In this document: piece after piece, positions 19,101 to 20,884 of the stretch
Position numbering within the stretch: the stretch's first letter is position 1
Layout of the letters: every line of letters starts with the position of its first letter
IMG/VR virus record: IMGVR_UViG_3300035665_000283
Coordinates: 1 to 20,884 of that record
Origin: a virus
DNA length: 20,884 bases
Reading direction: 5' to 3' (one strand)
The notes under the pieces: generated by a model
What the model saw: only the letters and a program-made list of their open reading frames with translations
Told to the model about the DNA's origin: nothing
Database searches by the model: none
Translations under genes and position numbers: made by a program

Positions 19101-20884
19101 CCAATAACATTTGAGCCTTCTTGGGTATTCCCAGATGATTTTGATATCAATGAAAAATATCTAATATCTATGGAATTATTAGATATTGAAACTTCAGAAT
19201 TTAAACTAAGATCCCTATTTAATCTTTATGATTATTCATTAAGATATAGCACATTACCTCTTAATAATTCTGTAACATTTATTGCTTCCAGTAATGTTGC
19301 TTCTAGCGGGTCAACTATCAATAGACCACACAAATTTGTAGTTGGTGATATATTAGAATATATTCCTTTGGGTGAATCAATTACATCATTAGTATCTAAT
19401 GATTATTTCTATGTTACTAGTGTAACTGGATCATCATTCACAATCAAACCAGAAATAAAATCTCAAGATAAACCATTCAATATTGGCAATACAAACAATG
19501 CATCTCAGCAATTAAGAATATCTAGAAGAACTGGTATTGAGAGAGTTACAACATTCAATGGCGATAGAAGTAAAACCCCAACTCCAATTTCTGGCGGATT
19601 TAATCCTGCTGATGTAATTTATGGAACTACTAGTGATGCTTATAGTGAATTGATTTTTGTGACTTATAATAAAGCTAAGATTGTAAAACTTTATAATAAG
19701 TTTACTATTTCTAATGTTCCAGAAAACTTTGGATTTGCAAACGGGGAAACTGTAGTTGTTCAAGGATCAACAACTAATAGAGGAGTGATTTATGAAACCA
19801 ATGGTTCGACTTATATTAATTTAATTGATATTGTTGGAACAATATCTATTGGAAATATTATCGAAGGATTAGAAACTGGAACTACTGCAACAATTGCATC
19901 AGTAAGTAACAATATGTTGATTAATCCATTTATGGGTGAATTTGTAAATGGTGATATAATCTTTAAAGAAGAAGATTCGGTTGAAGCCACAATTTCGAGT
20001 TATAATCCTTCTTATGGAAGCATCGTATCCACTGTTGGTGGTAAGTTAACTCTAGATGTAGAAACTGTAAATGGTTCCTGGAATGTAAATGAAGTTGTAT
20101 ATGGTTCCATAACTGAGAAAATCTTGGTTATGTATGATAACAGCACCACAGAATTAGTTCTTGGTGATTATATCAATGGAACAGAAATAATAAAACTATC
20201 AATTTCTAATAATGTAGTAGATACTGGCATTGCAGCTACATATAATCCAGGAGATGAAGTATTCCTTCTACAAGGAGCAGTTAAGAAAAATCCTGGCTGG
20301 AGAGCAACAGTTACAAAATATGATTATAGACCATTAGAAGGTATACACGATCTTTATATTGCAGATGTTCAATATTCCGCTATTGACGTAAGTGGTGAAG
20401 CAACTATTGAAGATCTTCTAACTCCTGGTGTGTTCATTGGTAAGTTTGCTGGATCTAATTTCCCAGTTATCTATTCATTAATTTCTGATATTGATAGAAC
20501 AGATACCATTTCATATGGTAAAGTTGTAAAAATTGATAAACTTGGAAATAATTCCACAATCTGGTTACAGGATGTTAGGGGAGAATTCTACGACAATATG
20601 ACTGTTGTAGGAAATAATGGATGGTCTGCTGCTGTTGTAACAGCAAAAGACTTGATGGCAAGGATTTCTAGATATTTCCGTGGTTTTGATGGAAGTCAAA
20701 CGACATTTAAATTATCCATTGCAAATGGTCAACCATACTTCCCAGATCCTGCTGGTCACTTATTAATATTTGTAAATGGTATCTTGCAACCTCCTGGTGG
20801 TAATAATGCATTTACTGCATTCTCAGACCAAATTCAATTTACTGAAGCTCCATCGGCTAACTCTGAATTTATCGGATTCTATGT
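3906..20884 (+). CDS. Giant modular virion structural protein / probable baseplate-linked adhesin (3' end missing)
   Basis: A single frame of at least 5,659 codons (over 600 kDa at about 110 Da per residue) runs off the right edge; I read no stop or frameshift. The start is ATG 3906, 12 bases after gp6; the ribosome site is weak. Approximate domain order by residue: 1-60 helical N terminus; 80-108 and 824-856 GFPe.NG modules; 140-290 two NG..Q.P-type modules; 313-628 GxGY block A; 655-740 KGT helical module; 1135-1363 GxGY block B; 1396-1565 YHYH-type; 1619-1630 EF-hand; 1670-1838 GxGY block C; 1860-2219 beta-propeller-like; 2225-2455 LamG 1; 2672-2726 CBM5/12-like; 2899-2980 cupredoxin-like; 3051-3288 GxGY block D; 3496-3534 HPVGFKLFG; 4016-4178 LamG 2; 4242-5069 helical repeats; then a beta-rich tail. 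No signal peptide or membrane segment. It occupies the place of T4 gene 7, but I see no gp7 homology. A host-binding fibre or baseplate adhesin is inferred. Confidence 0.93.
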   Translation, partial: MLTNSVKISDRVESQIPQFIREEDRQFVELLKNYYKSQEKVGKPVYILNNLLSLLDVQNYDFKTLNATTTTLNEVGVYDDSIQVENVSGFLEFDGTVIIDDEVIYYDRISKGPEVVITPGISSAEYLKRQQELENIFLQLDGTKTVFDLRLLGNPVTPVSEDHLIVTIYGETLIPNVDYFLEGDKIRFAVAPRQRVGTDSEGSTKIIYLIGFSDSTIRTLDDNTQNNTKFYSTKLNSQPYSIISEISAIIIRNGILQKPYIDFSIFDNQIIFKNNIYAAEAVHIRTIEFATPIVGSGAEAIAEITSEHKLGRLIVKNGGSGYDLNFTPKVTISRTNNGGFGATATSLVSGVKSVALIDGGFGYNSYNPPYVVVEPPTNPNGTAAKISLEVNNTTGKISSLNVEDSGSGYDFIPAITFRNPGGAKITKPTIDSLGRVNIGSIQVISGGSGYKNPPVVYIDPAPEGGIRALAEAVVSPDGTVVSVNIINRGRGYTSIPRVAIVDPVGAQVLDVRVVDGNVTDIELLTGGEGYEDVPSIYIVDNRKDTNGNPIGGTGAKAAATIFNGRITDINVLDFGSGYSETEPPSIFIASPSAAKASCEVGFNEVTGFTIIESGQNYEPSALVGCKRGVSGVTSFDLNGHQVFKKESELTQSSHPQGSTVTNLDSLFVKHLLKKFLNQYIPNSNIDISSINPAEIIKNIRQYYSSKGTKLSTQFIFKILFGENADVAYPRDEIISPSAATWSIDTIIRVEVISGDPVNIKESQLIQYDSEVDQNVKDASALVENVIAINQENSTIYELAISEETLVGNFVIPYKTTLVEPLSVDDQIITVDSTIGWPARNGTILINNEEEVQYKEKTLNQFIECTRSENGLVEDWDPGTPIYSDIFVYVNRGTSLEVKMRILGIAEANTTVLDDTGSYYLPGDKLTVSKLGSSATDERLQTWLYNVKKLVRVVSISPGSIDVGTNQQTATVVCSNAHGLLVGDSVTIYGANPVIYNGTFFVTSRLDEFTFSYQIPQPSIIAPQGNILVSVDLNRGKSDVLSINNTISDYTTNIQNAFFNAQYVYIAASGLPNYKVGPFVGSALIPGNQRKLYRFPRKPLTVSNRREILPGPIASLINGVSVWSYKANEKVLFGGITSVSIVNPGQGYDAGTVPNLSIVGGGGTGAAARVTINGSLYSFDVVNGGSGYTSSPLISIVGGGGAGATATAVITNGRVSRVLVENPGSGYTSQPTVSITGGGGSGAEVTAQVRGPVQSIEVLSEGQGYTSPPSIILSSGEDALAQPVIINGRIVSIAIINSGQGYTSPPNVIINGDGFGAQAKAIIGTIGEDKGKVISVQITNKGIGYTQGNTTIRLEAVGQSATFEAEIFSWIKNQEYLLSSKYDKARGYVFSGYNNQYGGEYAHISDPKELRYVVGDNVFLDQQTNRFKEVSSNYKHSPIIGWAFDGNPIYGPYGYLNPTEPTQGIKRMNSSYAIKENLIYDPDTNPQPTRIDGPSLSEYPAGTFINDYEFRFQYGDLDPYNGRFCKTPEYPEGTYAYFITIDASEAGLPVFPYILGPNYNSLPDEWNFNQSAIQENIPTGVVRYRDPYENVDIDIERQPNRAQDGITLETGDAIILELEDLNRDGVISPLEEDDIVVLIEEQTLQIFDYFPAVSLASQVDIEVETTTKFEDAKIDGFVIENPGISYQVGDILFFDNTDTQGFGASAEIESIVGNKVVSYNKSLVNDQPYGTITTEGEHELRVGDEVIVDTYPLLDATDKRFKVKVVSGVETIEVTQEGVGYIDDIPPVYELITTQGQDADFKINLESTGNIRTVDIINSGNNYSTTNPPQIRVTHPQVYKKARYFFSDLKESNGGKFEIADSTVTLNRELYVCGNINESNGNVVSYLAKYDDQGKLIWWRTLIPAVPESGSKRCIFKKLYVDTNSGENDTIYVVGETYPNVTNLNYNPDVFVAKYVSTVDFANNPIGSIVWKKEIAGISGLTRRDYVTSVVLDQDKNVYIGGYTDTNSLNPDDMWIIQMNNDGDVKEKRKIASASGSERLNDIIWLNDNELLFVGTSATLGTLLLGKIFYDGANIEVEYMNSVAFNATVVNNPRIVKDEEGDFYVTFNAVNSSTQKREKVVVFKFNPENPNTLIWSKSFTPSLAYNSIEHANIKTDIFGNIALVTSINYGVVDKQIVVTTIKYDGTILYQSTIKTPNFAGLIAKTHSVDNSGDIIITSEKEISRELAYYEFNDTANIATPTDSSKRSLGVTSWFNSSNVEYDSTFFKFGGKSAKTTSQNSLSLADINTAEIKEWTVEGFFQMESARHAVNHKPEIISVGVSDVIKYKVIVDGDTTSANYGKIQLISANSADVNTVLVSSTSTSYWNTIGVNNFNLFTLEKTNPSLGNYVYRIYFNGSKVVEYTTTNSVNLNDVRFFGPATPTSTNSWIGRADDLVVAPYAMYNESVAFTPRTSSFVLSTQKSNIIINKFDRQHTKVGTWVLTNSDLDIDTAVIENNSNALSATNFSANIASYDLGAGGLQSLDYNDVVSTAVPGVYSLASEFEIFDSKTATIPSPLGKKLKLTPKVIEKFYIKDSTVSKIDNVRELTLNQNAIFTKGSVLQQYSIVNGQKVVSVFGTIVDAPTINDENQVTYRVGKVFPAGSTFDTVSTTKYLRSTENDINEMPATFTVARTEELWSSSAVYAVGNRVFNDGKVYEAQSAGTGGTIPPTHTTGTISDGVVTWAFVETANYFDIDLNDFTYPEGEATTYADYSRFKPYSEGVYIVQILTVYSGSNFIPNDIVSIGNTITVNYAPNNDTEKVIRVSGLDKVKSISVRVLLEKDVKVVDSERTDLLYISTNSRHNYEKNDILFVEGFSTAQFNGSFFVEEVFSSRDFTFKLRSVASQDPNYVQGVISSVNFYTKHPKLLFVRGHQYVFDLSDSSNFGFYLSFSQDNQYKLEYSFNNIIRSGIPGVSSSGNEPFVRFIVAGEVTNISYYFDPSRTEENSPIGTNSFIDVIDTPYAGTFRITEVPSVFSFRFILENEPEFSSAIVQDDSEGNPITKYSTTSPRAIGPINSIKLINGGGFYQKLPIVSDIASFRQIEKVVIVSGGSEYAPGVYYEVPILGDGEGALAKITVTNDPILDTGVITEAFVTNPGKGYTFASIDIDGIQGILGPSLSGSGAELNVVIPDEGSGASVFLTGKNIGKIKKLKNNEFGFGYSHDYTLKPEITFPINLQLFNTSILSQIKIIDPGSGYSSAPVVVIEGGGGSGAEAEAIVKNNRLSEILIKNPGSGYSSEPAVTLKSEFNYVVNVDLGYLQFNVPHGITTGSEVQLRAENIGSEVGILPQPSSAGLTALIPGQVYYAISGDENSLESDQLKIALTLADALSGNAITFLTQGSGRQVILTEVFGGKAEAIVETSRFLEGERVYQGDNIETASAFGYVSKNSGWQIGPKILKIENYTGDWKEGEKVTGIISRASGVIDNLSNARGVLNIDSITTTPGKFIDDIGKPSEIVQKIQDSFFYQNFSYIIKSSIPINNWKTTVLENNHPVGFKLFGQLEISGGKDISGRKVITDAVKQVNITNYANSNQITSFAAAQPIYTTYNNTEVLFRKKRLTSSEEILTSIVKKIDDISLDFDGARTSFPIYVEGQQVIANANQIMITLNGIIQAPGQAFVTDGANIIFTEPPKPPSKVVYRTARFNQLQIYRIELQNISGIFPELGARVSGLTTESIATVIDSGTTSIDVVEIQGNFQINEILLANAYGFQANIVSVTPVTSRTILETKETITNTKGDIAIVEESNLENGVITNEIAISRTSGTAEFESGKFNIKLNDIIYSLSSKIAAKVVFIAPYRDPVTNGVVDTVEISSGSSFFGLIFQRLVSTTNPNIILDDISKTVINPTKLYDSQVLINDDFLDFEEARNIEIVYTGATGVFDEKETIKNTKIKYGSLTGNFLQGETVRSNKISYANKSAGLFAFNDTITGISSGATASVIGVNTSFKWIYTKNISGSYTQDEYITNSLITNVGVTTSKNIAPSSTGSFVFSAGAQYLRYPSSDRVAFGASSDFTIEFWYRTSRNNLTQTLIDTRTSGASDTALRIILDNADLKVYYSGILLVQISSAVTINTWKHIALVRSSGVLKLYHNGTVAATTYTDTNNYSNKQITVGAAFNGGNGLYGHLSNLQIKKGVADYNANFTPNTGYDNDDDALSFGLAANKPFILAEHEVYAQYSGRTASSTTIKSVNTQNSIILIEDVDLSRDNNRIAASVIEKNIDFIAEEVVGRLRNRYPGFTYPSYGSGLDYCIRDTKEFILPAIISDIKYGGNFNSIIAAKGYINRNNSVEYISNELLQSVYAWRETVQLCVELLEKADTDPLEGEYTNILRVPGILTTSISQTILDEIIDLGDIIVDHLAPTGHRFRDAGDLIWLNRDFIADEVVGWLEDRYTVTVGNVNEDKLNMPGLPGKCARDIREYILPAIITDIITGGNSATNNAIDFYIDQDENVVLVEDELLAMSDALEFTKFLTLKAINNLLTAQGQVYPPGTPVTYQDDYYSAAYTIKQPYRDPTITVDPKGYDPSRSNYNLYIDAANALERNKKVIAEEAVLTMQNFTKYHTFEVPGGRVNCTDDVEDILDAMIHDLRFGGNSRTYEAASMYIDPEDNGLLHIESEAEATKQVFKLVRDIAAVAIRNGFGRDNIRGNENEPVETYMRNAVSDSHLDAAGIIEKNINFIANEAVYLGTQQYPALVIPGGSQNCIDDVKDVLKALVFNLQYGGNNWVFYAANEYVNSSNNLQHITSQAAESVWIFNKARDLAISVMRNTTISVQGTHGITQTFYSPVPTLDIQNPTCQAVASSITSLMSVITDTINNPISITNGTIPFTLPTIWPVQYSSGSVERDVTVVYDTSAPSWGQVCADVISAVFTLSDILIETVENAENNVNYLTSITKTLPYSGNTEYQEYTCDNVKSAISILFDTMIEALVPAGRTEKNASRLIHNNDRYIREESYAQVLLNNPSYTGTVDFADEIIKSIRHDLVTGGNANVIKHINSWFDGEGNFIAFSNINRTRLLSHLDNIRTLSINACKQTLTNPSPITFEPSWVFPDDFDINEKYLISMELLDIETSEFKLRSLFNLYDYSLRYSTLPLNNSVTFIASSNVASSGSTINRPHKFVVGDILEYIPLGESITSLVSNDYFYVTSVTGSSFTIKPEIKSQDKPFNIGNTNNASQQLRISRRTGIERVTTFNGDRSKTPTPISGGFNPADVIYGTTSDAYSELIFVTYNKAKIVKLYNKFTISNVPENFGFANGETVVVQGSTTNRGVIYETNGSTYINLIDIVGTISIGNIIEGLETGTTATIASVSNNMLINPFMGEFVNGDIIFKEEDSVEATISSYNPSYGSIVSTVGGKLTLDVETVNGSWNVNEVVYGSITEKILVMYDNSTTELVLGDYINGTEIIKLSISNNVVDTGIAATYNPGDEVFLLQGAVKKNPGWRATVTKYDYRPLEGIHDLYIADVQYSAIDVSGEATIEDLLTPGVFIGKFAGSNFPVIYSLISDIDRTDTISYGKVVKIDKLGNNSTIWLQDVRGEFYDNMTVVGNNGWSAAVVTAKDLMARISRYFRGFDGSQTTFKLSIANGQPYFPDPAGHLLIFVNGILQPPGGNNAFTAFSDQIQFTEAPSANSEFIGFY
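4143..4226 (+). repeat. GFPe.NG-type beta module, copy 1
   Basis: Residues 80-107 (DSIQVENVSGFLEFDGTVII then DDEVIYYD) resemble residues 824-856 (VDSTIGWPARNGTILINNEE, then VQYKEK). Both have the pattern 'I.V....GF...NG.i.I..E.v.Y'. The two copies flank the first GxGY block and the KGT module. Confidence 0.6.
4323..4773 (+). repeat. Two tandem 'NG..Q.P' type beta modules
   Basis: Residues 140-213 (HLIVTIYGETLIPNVDYFLE, then GDKIRFAVAPR) and 222-290 (AIIIRNGILQKPYIDFSI, then DNQIIFKN) share 'lLv..NGilQ.P..dF...g..I.F...P'. The same module returns at 14745-14943 and at the right edge (from 20676), making four copies. The pattern is common in T4-like marine phage structural proteins; the function is unknown to me. 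Confidence 0.65.
4842..5790 (+). repeat. GxGY repeat block A (8 copies)
   Basis: Eight diverged repeats whose motif Tyr residues fall at about 322, 363, 409, 450, 492, 530, 578 and 617, a period of 38-48 residues. Motifs read GGSGY, GGFGY, GSGY, GGSGY, GRGY, GGEGY, GSGY and GQNY, each preceded by a strand of the type 'v..i.v...' and followed by '..PP.v.i'. The DNA copies are well diverged, so this is an old protein-level repeat, not a recent tandem duplication. Confidence 0.85.
5850..6123 (+). other. Helical 'RxYYSSKGT' module
   Basis: Residues about 655-740 contain FVKHLLKKFLNQYIPN, then NIRQYYSSKGTKLSTQFIFK and ILFGENADVAYPRDEII. This matches the block 'iR.fYrsKGTe.SfkllFrilF.e...i.YP' that I recall in many cyanomyovirus virion proteins. 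It is helical and most likely a virion-assembly module. Confidence 0.65.
6123..6783 (+). other. Conserved beta region following the KGT module, with GFPe.NG copy 2
   Basis: Residues about 740-960. It includes VDSTIGWPARNGTILINNEE (from about 830), then NQFIECTRSENG and GTPIYSDIFVYVNRG. The block 'VDSTiGfPe.Ng...i..EeI.Y..Kt.nqF..CtRg' is typical of this cyanophage family. No catalytic motif is seen; the region reads as a stack of small beta modules. Confidence 0.55.
6807..6956 (+). repeat. 'AHGL-VGD' beta module, copy 1
   Basis: Residues 968-1016: CSNAHGLLVGDSVTIYGANP, then YNGTFFVTSRLDEFTFSY. The pattern 'aHgl..GD.v.i.g....fNGtf.V......F.f' recurs at about 2828-2880 and, more weakly, at 5140-5183. 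I know it as a recurrent Ig-like or beta-sandwich unit in phage structural proteins. Confidence 0.6.
6990..7308 (+). other. Conserved linker with 'NGV..YK' strand before block B
   Basis: Residues about 1029-1134: AASGLPNYKVGPFV and GPIASLINGVSVWSYKANEK, then VLFGGITSV. The 'gp...INGV..wsyk....v.yG.i' pattern is one I recall just upstream of GxGY and YHYH modules in cyanophage proteins. I can assign no function. Confidence 0.45.
7308..7995 (+). repeat. GxGY repeat block B (6 copies)
   Basis: Six repeats with motif Tyr at about 1147, 1187, 1226, 1264, 1301 and 1344, a period of 37-43 residues. They are the most regular set: NPGQGY, NGGSGYTSSP, NPGSGYTSQP, SEGQGYTSPP, NSGQGYTSPP and NKGIGYTQGN, several followed by a Gly run (GGGGTGAAA, GGGGAGATA, GGGGSGAEV). 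Each unit looks like two or three strands joined by the Gly-rich loop. Confidence 0.88.
8091..8600 (+). other. YHYH-type module
   Basis: Residues about 1396-1565. HSPIIGWAFDGNPIYGPYGY (residues 1435-1454) is the signature of the YHYH family ('siGya.DG.pIYGp.gy'). It is followed by PAGTFINDYEFRFQYGDLD and NGRFCKTPEYPEGTYAYFIT, which belong to the same module in other phage proteins. The literal Tyr-His-Tyr-His string that names the family is not seen; YKHS stands just before the block. Function is not established. Confidence 0.72.
8760..8795 (+). other. Canonical EF-hand-type calcium loop
   Basis: Residues 1619-1630 read DLNRDGVISPLE, matching D-x-N-x-D-G-x-I-x-x-x-E at all key positions (1, 3, 5, 6, 8 and 12). 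Flanking residues are acidic (LELE before, EDD after), and the segment after it is helical or strand-like (IVVLIEE). Calcium binding is a reasonable inference for a sea-water phage; a single loop of the dockerin type is possible. Confidence 0.6.
8910..9420 (+). repeat. GxGY repeat block C (3 diverged copies)
   Basis: Three weaker copies with motif Tyr at about 1685 (ENPGISYQVGD), 1780 (QEGVGYIDDIPP) and 1822 (NSGNNYSTTNPPQIRV). Spacing is irregular, with the first pair separated by another beta segment. Confidence 0.6.
9483..10563 (+). other. Beta-propeller-like region
   Basis: Residues about 1860-2219 hold six or seven strand-rich units of the SBBP or quinoprotein-like type. Examples: ELYVCGN ... 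YLAKYDDQGKLIWWRTL; TIYVVGE ... DVFVAKY ... IVWKKEI; VVLDQDKNVYIGGYTD ... WIIQMNNDGDVKEKRKI; ELLFVGTS; VVVFKFNPENPNTLIWSKSF; VTTIKYDGTILYQSTIK. Each has 'g..yv.G.t' then 'a.yd..G...w...'. In other phages this module often precedes LamG, as here. Binding of a surface ligand is inferred. Confidence 0.6.
10578..11268 (+). other. LamG/concanavalin A-like domain 1
   Basis: Residues about 2225-2455 begin LAYYEFNDTANIATPTDSS and include FKFGGKSAKTTSQNSLSLAD, then EWTVEGFFQME, YWNTIGV, YRIYFNGSKVVEYTT and SWIGRADDLVVAP. This order (small Gly-Lys-S-A start, 'wTvEgff', 'f.i..nG..v', 'igr.ddl.v') is that of LamG-type jelly-roll lectin folds. These usually bind carbohydrate or protein surfaces. Confidence 0.65.
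11919..12083 (+). other. CBM5/12-like carbohydrate-binding motif
   Basis: Residues 2672-2726: ELWSSSAVYAVGNRVFNDGK, then VYEAQSAGTGGT, IPPTH and VTWAFVE. Trp at 2675 and 2721 bracket 'Y.vG..V...g..Y.a...G....P.....v.W', the layout of family 5/12 chitin- or cellulose-binding modules and of similar short modules in phage fibres. Ligand is unknown. Confidence 0.55.
12387..12545 (+). repeat. 'AHGL-VGD' beta module, copy 2
   Basis: Residues 2828-2880: STNSRHNYEKNDILFVEGFS, then QFNGSFFVEEVFSSRDFTFK. It aligns by eye with the copy at residues 968-1016 ('H.y..gD...v.g.....fNGsF.V.......F'). Confidence 0.55.
12600..12845 (+). other. Cupredoxin-like beta module without copper ligands
   Basis: Residues about 2899-2980: HPKLLFVRGHQYVFDLSDSS, then FYLSFSQDN and ISYYFDPSR. 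The pattern 'hP.l.l.rG.tY.FdlSdsSn.g..l.fS' followed by a 'YYf' strand is a cupredoxin-like module common in cyanophage structural proteins. The usual C-x-x-H copper site is absent, so it is probably only a structural fold. Confidence 0.5.
13056..13770 (+). repeat. GxGY repeat block D (6 copies)
   Basis: Motif Tyr at about 3064, 3091, 3137, 3197, 3233 and 3272. The last two are close to consensus (DPGSGYSSAPVVVIEGGGG and NPGSGYSSEPAVTL); the first four are diverged (GGGFY, GGSEY, PGKGY, GFGY). Spacing is 27-60 residues. Confidence 0.75.
14103..14340 (+). repeat. 'GExVxG' beta repeats, first group
   Basis: Residues about 3400-3478: FLEGERVYQGDNIETASAFG and WKEGEKVTGIISRASGVIDN. The unit 'f..GE.V.g..S.A.g.v' of about 20-30 residues recurs at about 15060-15150, 15640-15830 and 19730-20240. 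Confidence 0.5.
14340..14520 (+). other. 'QDSxFYQ...HPVGFKLFG' module
   Basis: Residues about 3479-3534: KIQDSFFYQNFSYIIKSSIP, then NNWKTTVLENNHPVGFKLFG. It matches the block 'QDs.yYQdySYvIks...i..W...v...HPaGfk.FG' that I recall near the end of shorter cyanomyovirus virion proteins of this family. In this giant protein it is followed by more than 2,100 further residues. Confidence 0.65.
14745..14943 (+). repeat. 'NG..Q.P' type beta module, copy 3
   Basis: Residues about 3614-3679: DFDGARTSFPIYVEGQQVI, then MITLNGIIQAPGQAFVTDG and ANIIFTEPPKPPSKVVYRTA. It is very similar to the module at the right edge of the window and clearly related to the two at the N terminus. Confidence 0.7.
14950..15950 (+). 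other. Beta-rich linker with further GExVxG repeats
   Basis: Residues about 3682-4015. No named domain is evident. It holds GExVxG-like units (FQINEILLANAYGFQANIVS; FLQGETVRSNKISYANKSAG; FAFNDTITGISSGATASVIG) and stretches rich in Thr, Ile and Asn (ETKETITNTKGDIAIVEES). It links the HPVGFKLFG-NG..Q.P end of the core to the second LamG domain. Confidence 0.45.
15951..16440 (+). other. LamG/concanavalin A-like domain 2
   Basis: Residues about 4016-4178. A textbook LamG_3 pattern: GSFVFSAGAQYLRYPSSDRV, then DFTIEFWYRTS, LRIILDNADLKVYYSGILLV, TWKHIALVRSSGVLKLYHNG and YGHLSNLQIKKGVADY. 'FTIEFW', 'W.HiAlvR..g.l.ly.nG' and 'G.lsnlqi.kG.A.Y' are diagnostic. It is a jelly-roll lectin fold; a cell-surface glycan ligand is inferred. 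Confidence 0.85.
16629..19110 (+). repeat. Array of about six alpha-helical repeats with a conserved Cys
   Basis: Residues about 4242-5069. Repeat starts near 16629, 17100, 17592 and 17988, with more diverged units near 18370-18780 and at 18795. The unit is 'n..fIAeEav......P.f..PGG..nC.dDv.diL.a...dl.yGGN....aa..Yi.......i..e...s......rd.a..amrn'. Clear cases: IEKNIDFIAEEVVGRLRNRY; LNRDFIADEVVGWLEDRY; RNKKVIAEEAVLTMQNF; IEKNINFIANEAVYLG. The Cys before the acidic pair is kept at residues 4280, 4442, 4601, 4731, 4889 and 4937. I recall the same repeat in other cyanophage virion proteins; its function is unknown. Confidence 0.78.
19323..19455 (+). repeat. 'AHGL-VGD' beta module, weak copy 3
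   Basis: Residues about 5140-5183: RPHKFVVGDILEYIPLGE, then NDYFYVTSVTGSSFTIKPE. It keeps 'pH.f.vGD.l......n.yFyV..v...sFti' but lacks the NG pair. Confidence 0.45.
19728..20240 (+). repeat. 'GExVxG' beta repeats, last group
   Basis: Residues about 5275-5445 carry four or five units: FANGETVVVQGSTTNRGVIY; IGNIIEGLETGTTATIASVS; FVNGDIIFKEEDSVEATISS; WNVNEVVYGSITEKILV; and a weaker GDYINGTEII. They are short beta hairpins with Gly-Glu or Gly-Asp at the turn. Confidence 0.5.
20676..20884 (+). repeat. 'NG..Q.P' type beta module, copy 4, cut by the window edge
   Basis: Residues from about 5591 to the edge: FRGFDGSQTTFKLSIANGQP, then YFPDPAGHLLIFVNGILQPP and FSDQIQFTEAPSANSEFIGF. This is the strongest copy. 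In other cyanophage proteins I recall this same sequence followed by several hundred residues more, so the gene probably extends well past the window. Confidence 0.75.

Noticed and set aside
3906-20884. Calling the giant protein gp7
   Set aside because: The position after gene 6 fits, but T4 gp7 has 1,032 residues and I see no sequence block that I can tie to it.
1-20884. Defence, anti-defence, toxin or auxiliary metabolic system
   Set aside because: No gene in the window shows motifs for nucleases, methylases, toxins, photosystem proteins or other metabolic enzymes; all recognisable content is virion structure.

Overview
The window is 20.9 kb of AT-rich DNA from the baseplate region of a T4-like myovirus, most likely one infecting marine picocyanobacteria (Prochlorococcus or Synechococcus). 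A T4-like phage of another marine bacterium such as Pelagibacter is not excluded. The identification rests on adjacent, full-length homologues of the T4 baseplate wedge proteins gp25 and gp6, a PAAR-type spike-tip protein, small T4-like cyanophage proteins, two exact T4-type late promoters (TATAAATA), and a giant virion protein built from modules I recognise from cyanomyovirus structural proteins. All supported genes are on the + strand, tightly packed, with overlaps or gaps of a few bases.

Layout. Positions 3-401: 3' part of a PAAR-like spike-tip gene. 419-547: a 42-residue, very basic protein. 544-1140: a 198-residue conserved hypothetical protein. A short intergenic gap carries a late promoter (1144-1151). 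1211-1414: a 67-residue unknown protein. 1415-1828: gp25. 1830-3893: gp6. A second late promoter lies inside the 3' end of gene 6 (3830-3837). 3906 to beyond the right edge: a single open frame of at least 5,659 codons with no stop in my reading.

The giant protein is the main feature, filling 81% of the window. In order I see: an N-terminal helical segment; repeated 'NG..Q.P' and 'GFPe.NG' type beta modules; four blocks holding about 23 'G-x-G-Y' repeats of about 40 residues; a helical 'YYSSKGTK' module; a YHYH-type module; a perfect EF-hand calcium loop; a beta-propeller-like stretch; a first LamG/concanavalin-like domain; a CBM5/12-like motif; a cupredoxin-like module; an 'HPVGFKLFG' module; a second LamG-like domain; an array of about six alpha-helical repeats; and a C-terminal beta region still incomplete at the window edge.

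How they work together (inference): gp25 and gp6 form the inner baseplate wedge, the PAAR protein sharpens the central spike, and the giant protein, encoded where T4 has gene 7, is probably a baseplate-associated fibre or adhesin whose many carbohydrate-binding-like modules contact the host surface. The two late promoters would place the 67-residue gene, 25 and 6, and then the giant gene, under late transcription. I saw no tRNA, CRISPR array, insertion sequence, integrase or metabolic gene, and no stretch over 300 bases without coding sequence.
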